The notes below the pieces were generated by a model. That model had not been told where the DNA came from. It did no database searches and was given only the letters and a program-made list of their open reading frames with translations. A DNA stretch of 6,984 nucleotides, taken from Nitrospinota bacterium. Its GTDB lineage: Bacteria; Nitrospinota_A; JADGAW01. The position numbers and the translations under genes are program-made. Position 1 is the first letter of the stretch. Every line of letters starts with the position of its first letter. Location of the stretch: contig JADGAW010000115.1 of assembly GCA_015231815.1 (NCBI GenBank), positions 1 to 6,984 on the forward strand, read 5' to 3'. Below, one piece after another: positions 1 to 4,980 of this stretch.

Positions 1-362
1 ACCTTAAAAAAGACCATGTTGTTATCTTTGCCGGAGGAACAGGAAACCCATTTTTTACAACGGATACTGCTGCCTCATTAAGAGCTATGGAAATCAAGGC
101 AGACATTATTCTTAAAGGAACAAAGGTTGACGGAGTATATACCTCTGACCCTGTTAAGGATAAAGATGCAGTGAAAATCGATAAACTAACCCACTGGGAT
201 GTTCTGGAAAGAAAGCTCAATGTCATGGACGCAACAGCAATTACCCTTGCAAGTGAACAGGATATACCCATTGTCGTTTATAATTTACGCAATAAAGGTG
301 ACCTCAAAAGAATTATTTTAGGCGAAGAGGTTGGAACTTTAGTATCTAAAACCGAAGAGTAA
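1..362 (+). CDS. pyrH: UMP kinase, C-terminal part (5' end outside window)
   Basis: Bacterial UMP kinase phosphorylates UMP to UDP with ATP in the cytoplasm, in pyrimidine nucleotide synthesis. The reading frame is already open at base 3 and gives 119 residues to the TAA stop, about half of the roughly 240 residues usual for the family. The stretch VIFAGGTGNPFFTTDTAAS near the start of the visible part is the conserved amino-acid-kinase segment of PyrH. It is followed by the equally typical LKGTKVDGVYTSDP and the C-terminal segment around DATAITLASEQ and IPIVVYNL. An internal ATG at 87 is not the start, because conserved family sequence continues upstream of it. frr follows after 30 bp, the common bacterial pyrH-frr pairing. 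tsf would be expected upstream but is not visible. Confidence 0.97.
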   Translation, partial: LKKDHVVIFAGGTGNPFFTTDTAASLRAMEIKADIILKGTKVDGVYTSDPVKDKDAVKIDKLTHWDVLERKLNVMDATAITLASEQDIPIVVYNLRNKGDLKRIILGEEVGTLVSKTEE

Positions 363-392
363 CGTTAATAACTTACATAATCGAGGATTACT

Positions 393-947
393 ATGAGTGA
401 AATTATTCAAGATGCAGATAAAAGAATGCAAGGGGCTAAAAGTGCCCTTCTCAAAGATTTTGATACCTTACGAACTGGCAGGGCAAACGTATCCTTTCTT
501 GATTCAGTAAAAGTTGATTACTATGGAACAATGTCTCCCCTCTCAAGTGTTGCAAGTCTTTCAACTCCTGACCCAAGAACCATCGCCATTCAACCGTGGG
601 AAAAAAAACTCGTTCCCATCATTGAAAAAGCAATTCTTACCAGTAACCTTGGCTTAAACCCTAACAGCGATGGTGAAACTATTAGGATCTCCATTCCTCC
701 GTTAACGGAAGAGAGAAGAAAAGAGTTGGTAAAGGTTGCGAAAAAATATGCTGAAGACCACAAGGTTGGTGTCAGAAATATAAGAAGAGATGCAAACGAA
801 AAGTTAAAGAGAATGGAAAAAGATAAGGAAGTCTCGGAAGATGAAGGAAAAAAACGACATGATGAGGTTCAGGTTTTAACCGACAAATTCATCAATGAAT
901 TTGACAAACTTCTTGGGTTAAAAGAGAAAGAAATTATGCAGTCTTAG
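393..947 (+). CDS. frr: Ribosome recycling factor
   Basis: Ribosome recycling factor splits post-termination 70S ribosomes together with EF-G, so that subunits, mRNA and tRNA can be reused. The 184-residue product has the normal family length (about 185). Family hallmarks are visible: LRTGRANVSFLDSV at residues 26-39, the DYYGTMSPLSSVASLSTPDPRTIAI stretch of domain II (given here as residues 42-66), IPPLTEERRKEL around 101-112, and VRNIRRDAN at 127-135, which carries the conserved arginine R132. The long charged helices before and after domain II match the three-helix bundle of domain I. A GAGG ribosome binding site at 383-386 lies 6 bp before the ATG and supports this start. The gene is probably co-transcribed with pyrH. 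Confidence 0.98.
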   Translation: MSEIIQDADKRMQGAKSALLKDFDTLRTGRANVSFLDSVKVDYYGTMSPLSSVASLSTPDPRTIAIQPWEKKLVPIIEKAILTSNLGLNPNSDGETIRISIPPLTEERRKELVKVAKKYAEDHKVGVRNIRRDANEKLKRMEKDKEVSEDEGKKRHDEVQVLTDKFINEFDKLLGLKEKEIMQS

Positions 948-1010
948 TGCTCCTTTGCACACCTTCTTATACTACCCCTTTACCTGTTTTACCCCTCCAT
1001 ATAAAAAATA

Positions 1011-1769
1011 ATGAAAAAAACAATAACGGGGAAAATTGATTCCAATAACCTGCCTGAACATGTTGCAATTATTATGGACGGCAACGGCAGATGGGCAAAA
1101 AAACGTTTTCTTCCCCGAATAGCTGGTCATCACGAAGGGGTTAAACGGGTGGAGCCAATTGTTACCACTGCTGCAAAAATGGGAATTAAAGCCCTCACCC
1201 TTTATTCATTTTCAGCAGAAAACTGGAGCAGACCGGAAAAGGAAGTTTCAGCCCTTATGAAACTCCTTGATGGTTTTATGCTTGACAAGCATATCAGTGA
1301 TTTATTTTATGACAATGAGATTAAATTCAATATTATCGGAAAAATTGAACGAATTCCCGAGTATGTTCGAACAAAGCTTCTCCAAAGAATAGAAGATACA
1401 AAAAAACATACCGGAATGGTTCTCACTTTGGCACTTTCCTATGGCTCACAGGACGAAATTATCGAATGTGTTAAACATATTGTACAGAAAGTAAAAGAAG
1501 GAAAACTTGAACCATCAGCAATCGATGCAGAAACAATTGATGAAAACCTTATGACTGCCGGACTTCCTAAACTCGACCTCATTATTAGAACCAGCGGTGA
1601 ATTTAGGGTCAGCAATTTCCTTCTCTGGCAGGCAGCATATTCTGAATTTTATTTTACGGAAAAATTATGGCCGGAATTTGACGAAAATGAGTTTATTAAA
1701 GCTATAATTGACTTTCAGGGAAGACAAAGGCGCTTCGGAAAAACCGATGAACAAATTAATGCCTCTTAA
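1011..1769 (+). CDS. uppS: Isoprenyl transferase (undecaprenyl diphosphate synthase)
   Basis: This cis-prenyltransferase elongates farnesyl diphosphate with isopentenyl diphosphate to undecaprenyl diphosphate, the lipid carrier for peptidoglycan and O-antigen precursors. The 252 residues fit the family. Motif I, HVAIIMDGNGRWAKKR (17-32), holds the catalytic aspartate D23. LTLYSFSAENWSRP (62-75) and the C-terminal block RTSGEFRVSNFLLWQAAYSEFYF (listed as residues 193-215) are also diagnostic, with LWPEF and RQRRFGK following. The residue after GE in the C-terminal motif is Phe where Escherichia coli has His; this position varies in the family. The ATG is the first possible start because an in-frame TAA lies at 1002-1004, yet no Shine-Dalgarno sequence is visible in the pyrimidine-rich 63-bp gap after frr. 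The usual next genes, cdsA and dxr, are absent here. Confidence 0.97.
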   Translation: MKKTITGKIDSNNLPEHVAIIMDGNGRWAKKRFLPRIAGHHEGVKRVEPIVTTAAKMGIKALTLYSFSAENWSRPEKEVSALMKLLDGFMLDKHISDLFYDNEIKFNIIGKIERIPEYVRTKLLQRIEDTKKHTGMVLTLALSYGSQDEIIECVKHIVQKVKEGKLEPSAIDAETIDENLMTAGLPKLDLIIRTSGEFRVSNFLLWQAAYSEFYFTEKLWPEFDENEFIKAIIDFQGRQRRFGKTDEQINAS

Positions 1770-1795
1770 ACAATGAAGCAAAATAATAAATAAAT

Positions 1796-1942
1796 ATGGA
1801 ATGCAAATACTGGATTATTTTAGAGACTTTTGACATCCAAGAAGCTTATTCTTATGGCATGTCGGCAAAAGATAAAAAGCAAATCAGAAGAATTATTTTT
1901 GAGCATTATGATTACATTACAGATCAATGGCAAGAATTTTAA
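1796..1942 (+). pseudogene. DUF4160 remnant, C-terminal half only
   Basis: This 48-codon frame encodes a peptide starting MECKYWIILETFDIQEAY and ending in ITDQWQEF. From memory of the family, it lines up with the C-terminal half of DUF4160 proteins: a K-x-W-L strand, then G-(L/M)-S, a helix of the type ELNEIRKIIEEN, and a closing W-x-E-x-F. The N-terminal half of DUF4160 (about 35 residues, with the PPHxHV-type histidine motif) is missing. The frame is closed upstream by TAA at 1784-1786 and 1787-1789, and uppS ends just before. No ribosome binding site precedes the ATG. A DUF2442 gene follows, the usual partner of DUF4160, which strengthens the call. It is most likely a 5'-truncated gene; a short functional variant cannot be excluded. 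Function of the family is unknown. Confidence 0.55.
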
Positions 1943-1944
1943 AT

Positions 1945-1950
1945 GAGGGG
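1945..1950 (+). promoter_or_regulatory. Ribosome binding site that fixes the DUF2442 start
   Basis: GAGGGG lies 6 bp before the ATG at 1957. It favours that start over the in-frame ATG at 1927, which has no such site and would overlap the end of the upstream DUF4160 remnant. Confidence 0.7.
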
Positions 1951-1956
1951 TACATC

Positions 1957-2214
1957 ATGAAGAAAAATCTTCAAATTGAAAGTGTAGAAATTAACAATGG
2001 GATTTTAGCCCTTACTGTAGAGGGCAATAACGTTGAAATAGAATTAAAAGACGTATCTTGTTTATTGGATAAAGCGAAGCCCGAAGAACAGGTGCACTTC
2101 GAAATTTCACCATCAGGCTATGGAATTCACTGGCCTTTGATTGATGAAGACCTGTCAATTGATGGTTTACTCGGTATAATGCATACTCCTGTTTTAAATC
2201 AAAAAAGCGCATAG
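1957..2214 (+). CDS. DUF2442 domain protein
   Basis: This is a small soluble protein of 85 residues with no signal peptide or membrane segment. The DUF2442 pattern is visible: a short beta-rich N-terminal part with V-E-I-E-L-K-D-V-S-C-L-L (residues 26-37), then HFEISPSGYGIHWPLIDEDL (48-67) and SIDGLLGI. The G-(I/L)-x-W-P-x-(I/L)-D-E-D-L-S-I-x-G-L-L ending is the family signature. The biochemical role of DUF2442 is unknown. The family is very often encoded next to DUF4160, and the pair behaves like a mobile accessory module. Here the partner upstream is only a C-terminal remnant. lptA starts 5 bp after the stop, so this gene may be translated in the same transcript as lptA and lptB. It lies where lptC might be expected, but has no membrane anchor and is not LptC. 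Confidence 0.85.
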   Translation: MKKNLQIESVEINNGILALTVEGNNVEIELKDVSCLLDKAKPEEQVHFEISPSGYGIHWPLIDEDLSIDGLLGIMHTPVLNQKSA

Positions 2215-2219
2215 TAACA

Positions 2220-2696
2220 ATGTTAAAAAAAACGATACTTTTTTCCATCATCTGTTTGAGTTTTTTAGGTCAAACGACCTATGCTGAAGAAAATGAAAAT
2301 ATCCCCATTAATATTACTTCTGACAGGCTTATATCAGACAATAAATCCAAACTCATTACCTTTGTTGGAAATGTAAAAGCAACAAGAGATGATATGGTCA
2401 TCAATTCAGACAGGATTGAAATTAAACGGGATGACAGTGGAAAAGGAATTGACTTAATTGTTGCCAGAGGAAATGTTAAAGTCAATATGAATGAAAAATA
2501 TGCAACGGGTGAAAAAGCTGTCTATTATGAAAAAGAGAAAAAAATCGTGCTGACAGGTAACCCTCGGTCATGGGAAGGAAAAAATGTTATTGTAGGAAAT
2601 GAAATGATTTTCTTTATTGATGAAGATAAGGTCGTCGTAAAACAATCAAAAAAGAAACAGGTCAACGTTATTTTCTACCCCAAAGAAATGAAATGA
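2220..2696 (+). CDS. lptA: LPS transport periplasmic protein LptA
   Basis: LptA forms the periplasmic bridge that carries lipopolysaccharide from the inner-membrane LptBFGC complex to LptDE in the outer membrane. The 158-residue product opens with a Sec signal peptide: MLKK, a hydrophobic core to about residue 17, and a likely cleavage after TYA at residue 22. The mature part is an OstA-like beta-jellyroll. It starts with INITSDRLISDNKSKLITFV and GNVKATRDDMVINSDRIEIK, and contains further strand pairs such as ARGNVKVNMNEKYATGEKAVYY and ENEMIFFIDEDKV-like repeats near the end. The stop overlaps the lptB start (ATGA), which suggests translational coupling. No clear Shine-Dalgarno is seen, so translation may be coupled to the DUF2442 gene 5 bp upstream. 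lptC, commonly just upstream of lptA, is absent. Confidence 0.93.
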   Translation: MLKKTILFSIICLSFLGQTTYAEENENIPINITSDRLISDNKSKLITFVGNVKATRDDMVINSDRIEIKRDDSGKGIDLIVARGNVKVNMNEKYATGEKAVYYEKEKKIVLTGNPRSWEGKNVIVGNEMIFFIDEDKVVVKQSKKKQVNVIFYPKEMK

Positions 2697-3415
2697 TTGA
2701 ACTGAAATCGGAATATCTTGTTAAAGCATATAAAGGTCGCTGTGTAGTTGACCGTGTGAGCGTGAATGTCCATGAAGGGGAAGTCGTTGGTTTACTGGGA
2801 CCAAACGGAGCTGGAAAAACCACTACATTTTATATGATTGTCGGACTCGAAAGGCCTGAGGAGGGGCACGTCTTTTTCGGAGAAAATGAAATCACCCAGT
2901 TCCCGATGTACCAAAGAGCTCGAATGGGCATTGGATACCTTCCACAAGAAGCCTCTATTTTTAGAAACCTCACAGTTCATGACAACCTTATGGCTGTTCT
3001 TCAAACAATGAAGCTCTCAAAAAGTGATAGAAAGGAAAGGCTTGAGCTTTTGCTGGAAGAGTTTCATATCAAGCACATTTGCAACAGCAAGGGCTACTCT
3101 CTTTCCGGTGGGGAAAGAAGAAGAGTTGAAATAGCACGGGTTTTGGCTACAGCACCGCATTTTATTCTCCTTGATGAACCCTTTTCCGGAATCGACCCTA
3201 TTGCTGTTGTGGAAATACAAAAAATTATTTCCCACCTTAAAGATCAGGGGATTGGAGTTCTTATAACCGACCATAATGTTCGAGAGACATTAAAGGTTAT
3301 TGACCGGGCTTACATTCTGAACGAAGGACAAATCATTGAAGAAGGAAACTCGGATGAGATTATGAACAGCGAAAAAGCACGAAAATCCTACCTCGGCGAC
3401 GCCTTTTCCCTATAA
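2693..3415 (+). CDS. lptB: LPS export ABC transporter ATP-binding protein LptB
   Basis: LptB is the cytoplasmic ATPase of the LptB2FGC complex, which extracts lipopolysaccharide from the inner membrane and pushes it along the Lpt bridge. The 240 residues match the family length. All ABC motifs are present: Walker A GPNGAGKTT at 36-44, Q-loop Q85 in YLPQEASIFRNLTV (82-95), signature LSGGERRR at 137-144, Walker B FILLDEPFSGIDP at 157-169 with catalytic E162, and the switch histidine H194 in ITDHNVRET. The segments LPQEASIFR and TDHNVRETL, and the C-terminal ARKSYLGDAF-like ending, separate LptB from the related LivG and LivF proteins. The gene is the last of the plus-strand cluster. rpoN, often found next, is replaced by a convergent PIN-domain gene only 7 bp away. 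No terminator hairpin is visible at the junction. Confidence 0.97.
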   Translation: MIELKSEYLVKAYKGRCVVDRVSVNVHEGEVVGLLGPNGAGKTTTFYMIVGLERPEEGHVFFGENEITQFPMYQRARMGIGYLPQEASIFRNLTVHDNLMAVLQTMKLSKSDRKERLELLLEEFHIKHICNSKGYSLSGGERRRVEIARVLATAPHFILLDEPFSGIDPIAVVEIQKIISHLKDQGIGVLITDHNVRETLKVIDRAYILNEGQIIEEGNSDEIMNSEKARKSYLGDAFSL

Positions 3416-3422
3416 TGGTCTG

Positions 3423-3815
3423 TTATAAGGATGAAGTCTCGTAAATGTTAAAAGGTATTGACTCACATATTAAAGGGAAATGCTTATCAAGAGAGTAGAT
3501 CGTCAGGTTGTTTTGTAGAGCGTTTTGTACAATGATCAAATCCGGGATACCAATTTTGTTTAGACCATTTTGAAGACATACTACCTGGAACCTGATAATC
3601 TCGTCCCAATCAATTTTTATTTTAAAGGTTTTGATTGACTTTAATAAAGTTGCCAGTTTTCTTTCTTTATTAACTTCGATATAGGGCAACAACTCAGCAA
3701 GAATAAGTTCATTTGTTACTATTTGGTTGTTGTCGATAAGATAATCAACTGATAATGTTTGAATTCCCCCTTTAAAATAATCTATCCAAACTGAAGTATC
3801 AAGTAAAACCCCCAT
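3423..3815 (-). CDS. VapC-like PIN-domain ribonuclease (orphan toxin)
   Basis: PIN-domain VapC toxins are Mg-dependent ribonucleases that cleave tRNA or rRNA when not held by an antitoxin. From the ATG at 3815 the product is 130 residues, normal for VapC. It begins MGVLLDTSVWIDYFKG, the classic PIN start. The acidic active-site set can be placed at D6, E41 (ILAEL), D92 (IPDLIIVQNA) and D110 (SLDKHF), so the toxin looks catalytically intact. A TTG at 3887 in the same frame would add 24 residues that lie before the PIN fold and run through the inverted repeat; I reject it as the start. No good Shine-Dalgarno precedes either start. No VapB-like antitoxin gene is visible beside it: upstream is a repeat-bearing non-coding stretch and downstream is the convergent lptB. 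Confidence 0.88.
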   Translation of the reverse strand: MGVLLDTSVWIDYFKGGIQTLSVDYLIDNNQIVTNELILAELLPYIEVNKERKLATLLKSIKTFKIKIDWDEIIRFQVVCLQNGLNKIGIPDLIIVQNALQNNLTIYSLDKHFPLICESIPFNIYETSSL

Positions 3816-3837
3816 TAACCCAAGTTCGACAAGCAAA
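3815..3837. repeat. 23-bp inverted repeat, copy 1
   Basis: This copy begins TTAACCCAAG and ends CAAGCAAA on the plus strand. It is the exact reverse complement of 4090-4112, with no mismatch over 23 bp; the match ends at the neighbouring base on each side. It abuts the start codon of the PIN gene, whose first base lies within it, so it would form the leader of that gene's mRNA. Confidence 0.95.
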
Positions 3838-3843
3838 CTAAGG

Positions 3844-3871
3844 ATAATGTCTGTAAATGGCAAGATATCAA
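3844..3871 (-). promoter_or_regulatory. Candidate promoter for the PIN gene
   Basis: On the minus strand a -35-like TTGATA (3866-3871) is followed, after 16 bp, by a -10-like CATTAT (3844-3849). These match the sigma-70 consensus at 5/6 and 4/6 positions. The predicted start of transcription, about 7 bp downstream, falls at the edge of inverted repeat copy 1, giving a leader of about 22 nt made of that repeat. Such matches are common by chance in AT-rich DNA, so this is only a suggestion. Confidence 0.25.
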
Positions 3872-3926
3872 GTCTATGTTGATGCAAACATTTGTTTTTT
3901 AAGGGATTTTATTTTTCAAAAGTAAC

Positions 3927-3940
3927 TGTAGTGCCGAAAA
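3927..3940. repeat. 14-bp direct repeat, copy 1
   Basis: TGTAGTGCCGAAAA on the plus strand, identical to 4027-4040 and in the same orientation. The bases on either side differ between the two copies. Confidence 0.85.
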
Positions 3941-4026
3941 ACGAACCATATAAATTATCCTTTACAACATCTCTTGATAAGATAGCACTGTACACGTTCG
4001 TTTAAGCAATTTAGATGAAGAAAAAA

Positions 4027-4040
4027 TGTAGTGCCGAAAA
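4027..4040. repeat. 14-bp direct repeat, copy 2
   Basis: Second exact copy of TGTAGTGCCGAAAA, exactly 100 bp from the first. Both copies lie inside the segment bounded by the 23-bp inverted repeat. Confidence 0.85.
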
Positions 4041-4089
4041 TCAATGGCGTAATTGATGTAAATCATTGTTTTATAAGAAAAAAGCCCTT

Positions 4090-4112
4090 TTTGCTTGTCG
4101 AACTTGGGTTAA
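4090..4112. repeat. 23-bp inverted repeat, copy 2
   Basis: Reads TTTGCTTGTC to GGGTTAA on the plus strand, the exact reverse complement of 3815-3837. It lies 11 bp beyond the stop of the AIM24-family gene. The interval between the two copies is 252 bp. Confidence 0.95.
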
Positions 4113-4123
4113 GGTGTTCTCTT

Positions 4124-4816
4124 TTAATCAGTCCCTGAAGGATGAGGCATGAGTCCATAGACCCAGCTTCCAAATGCTCCGGGGTTTCTGGTTTGAATAT
4201 AAATGTCACCAGGACCAGTAAACCGACAAACAAGACCTTCCCCACTGGTAAAACTCGAAACAAGCCCCTTGGAAGCTTTTTCAATTTTGTAATCCATTTC
4301 ACCATCCCATGCAACAAGGTGTCCATTATCAACAATTAAGGTTTGTCCAGCCGAAAGCACCTCTTTATGAACAGCTCCGTAACAGCTTACTGCAACGTTT
4401 CCAGTTCCGCTTGCTTTCATAATAAAAAACCCTTCACCGGAAAAAAATCCCTTTGCGAGATTTTGCATCTTAGTATCAATACTCACACTATCTTCAGCAG
4501 CAAGAAAACCACTTTTTTGAATAATATATTCTTTTGTTCCATGAAGTTCCAAAACGGTAAGGTCACCTGGAAACGATGGAGCAAGAACAACCTTCCCGTC
4601 TCCCCGTTCTGCTTTCAGGGTTTGTAAAAAAAGACTTTCACCAGTTAATAGTTTTCTTTTCAAACCACCAAACAATCCACCCTCCATTTGCGAATCAACA
4701 TCTACTGTTTCGCTCATGGTAACCATCGCACCAGATTCTGCTTTAATGGACTCACCATTAGAGAGGTTTACTTCAAGGGATGCAAAAGCTCCTGGATACA
4801 ATACCTGAAATTTCAT
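4124..4816 (-). CDS. AIM24 / TIGR00266 family protein
   Basis: The 230-residue product belongs to the TIGR00266/AIM24 family, whose members fold as repeated beta-strand layers and are found in bacteria and in mitochondria (yeast AIM24). Their biochemical role in bacteria is not established. The family pattern is clear: an N-terminal ESGAMVTMSETVDVDSQMEG-type stretch (around 27-46), GGLFGGLKRKLLTGESLFLQ (the glycine-rich turn and GES motif, about 46-65), APSFPGDLTVLEL, a second half with SGEGFFIMKASGTGNVAVSCYG, then LIVDNGHLVAWDGEMDYKIE, and the ending GPGDIYIQTRNPGAF. There is no signal peptide or membrane helix, so it is probably cytoplasmic. A strong ribosome binding site supports the start. 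A 164-bp gap separates it from the transporter gene upstream, so it may have its own promoter. Confidence 0.92.
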   Translation of the reverse strand: MKFQVLYPGAFASLEVNLSNGESIKAESGAMVTMSETVDVDSQMEGGLFGGLKRKLLTGESLFLQTLKAERGDGKVVLAPSFPGDLTVLELHGTKEYIIQKSGFLAAEDSVSIDTKMQNLAKGFFSGEGFFIMKASGTGNVAVSCYGAVHKEVLSAGQTLIVDNGHLVAWDGEMDYKIEKASKGLVSSFTSGEGLVCRFTGPGDIYIQTRNPGAFGSWVYGLMPHPSGTD

Positions 4817-4821
4817 ATAAA

Positions 4822-4829
4822 TCTCCTCT
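4822..4829 (-). promoter_or_regulatory. Ribosome binding site of the AIM24-family gene
   Basis: On the minus strand AGAGGAGA lies 5 bp before the ATG at 4816. It is the strongest Shine-Dalgarno match seen in the minus-strand half and fixes this start. Confidence 0.8.
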
Positions 4830-4980
4830 AAAAAAAGTTAATAGGTTTTCCTGCAATTTTTTAATAAAGCTTCTTCATTATGCACATTCGAGCAAAACAT
4901 CAAAGTTTTTTTATGGAATCTTACTTAACTCACTTCCCTAACGAATTAAAAAAGCTATCCCTGCCCCCATGAGATAAGTG

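Larger units (their letters stand above)
3816..4123. other. Repeat-bearing intergenic region between the PIN and AIM24-family genes
   Basis: This stretch of about 308 bp holds no convincing gene on either strand. It contains the two arms of a 23-bp perfect inverted repeat near its edges, two identical 14-bp direct repeats exactly 100 bp apart, and a candidate promoter facing the PIN gene. Short open frames exist: about 37 codons on the plus strand ending near 4005, and about 28 to 34 codons on the minus strand. None has a ribosome binding site or recognisable family features. An A-run, GCCC, T-run sequence at 4076-4092 could form only a weak AT-rich hairpin after the AIM24-family gene. Confidence 0.8.

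Noticed and set aside
1927..1956. Longer DUF2442 start at the ATG at 1927
   Set aside because: It overlaps the DUF4160 remnant and lacks a ribosome binding site, while GAGGGG is well placed for the ATG at 1957.
3816..3887. N-terminal extension of the PIN gene from a TTG at 3887
   Set aside because: The added 24 residues lie outside the PIN fold, run through the inverted repeat and have no ribosome binding site; the PIN domain starts at the ATG at 3815.
3483..3981. 12-bp inverted match, CTTATCAAGAGA at 3483-3494 with its reverse complement at 3970-3981
   Set aside because: A 12-bp match is expected a few times by chance in a window of this length, and one copy lies within the PIN coding sequence.
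3892..4005. Short plus-strand frame of about 37 codons inside the repeat-bounded segment
   Set aside because: It reads somewhat protein-like but starts only at a TTG, has no ribosome binding site and shows no recognisable family; frames this short arise often by chance.
3907..4050. Short minus-strand frames that might encode a VapB antitoxin
   Set aside because: The frames are only about 16 to 34 codons, broken by stops, and show no AbrB, MetJ/Arc or Phd-type pattern.
3881..4078. Imperfect similarity between GATGCAAAC...TTGTTTT near 3881 and GATGTAAAT...TTGTTTT near 4054
   Set aside because: The AT-rich match is broken by several mismatches and stands in a different order relative to the 14-bp repeats, so it does not define a repeat unit.
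4076..4092. Possible terminator after the AIM24-family gene
   Set aside because: The stem would be only A-T pairs around a 4-base GC loop, too weak to call as an intrinsic terminator.
4877..4903. Promoter-like TTGATG and CATAAT upstream of the AIM24-family gene on the minus strand
   Set aside because: The 15-bp spacing is too short and both boxes deviate from consensus.
4952..4975. Hairpin before a T-run just after the transporter stop on the minus strand
   Set aside because: The candidate stem (CTTATC with GATAG) needs a bulge and a long loop, so it is not a convincing terminator.
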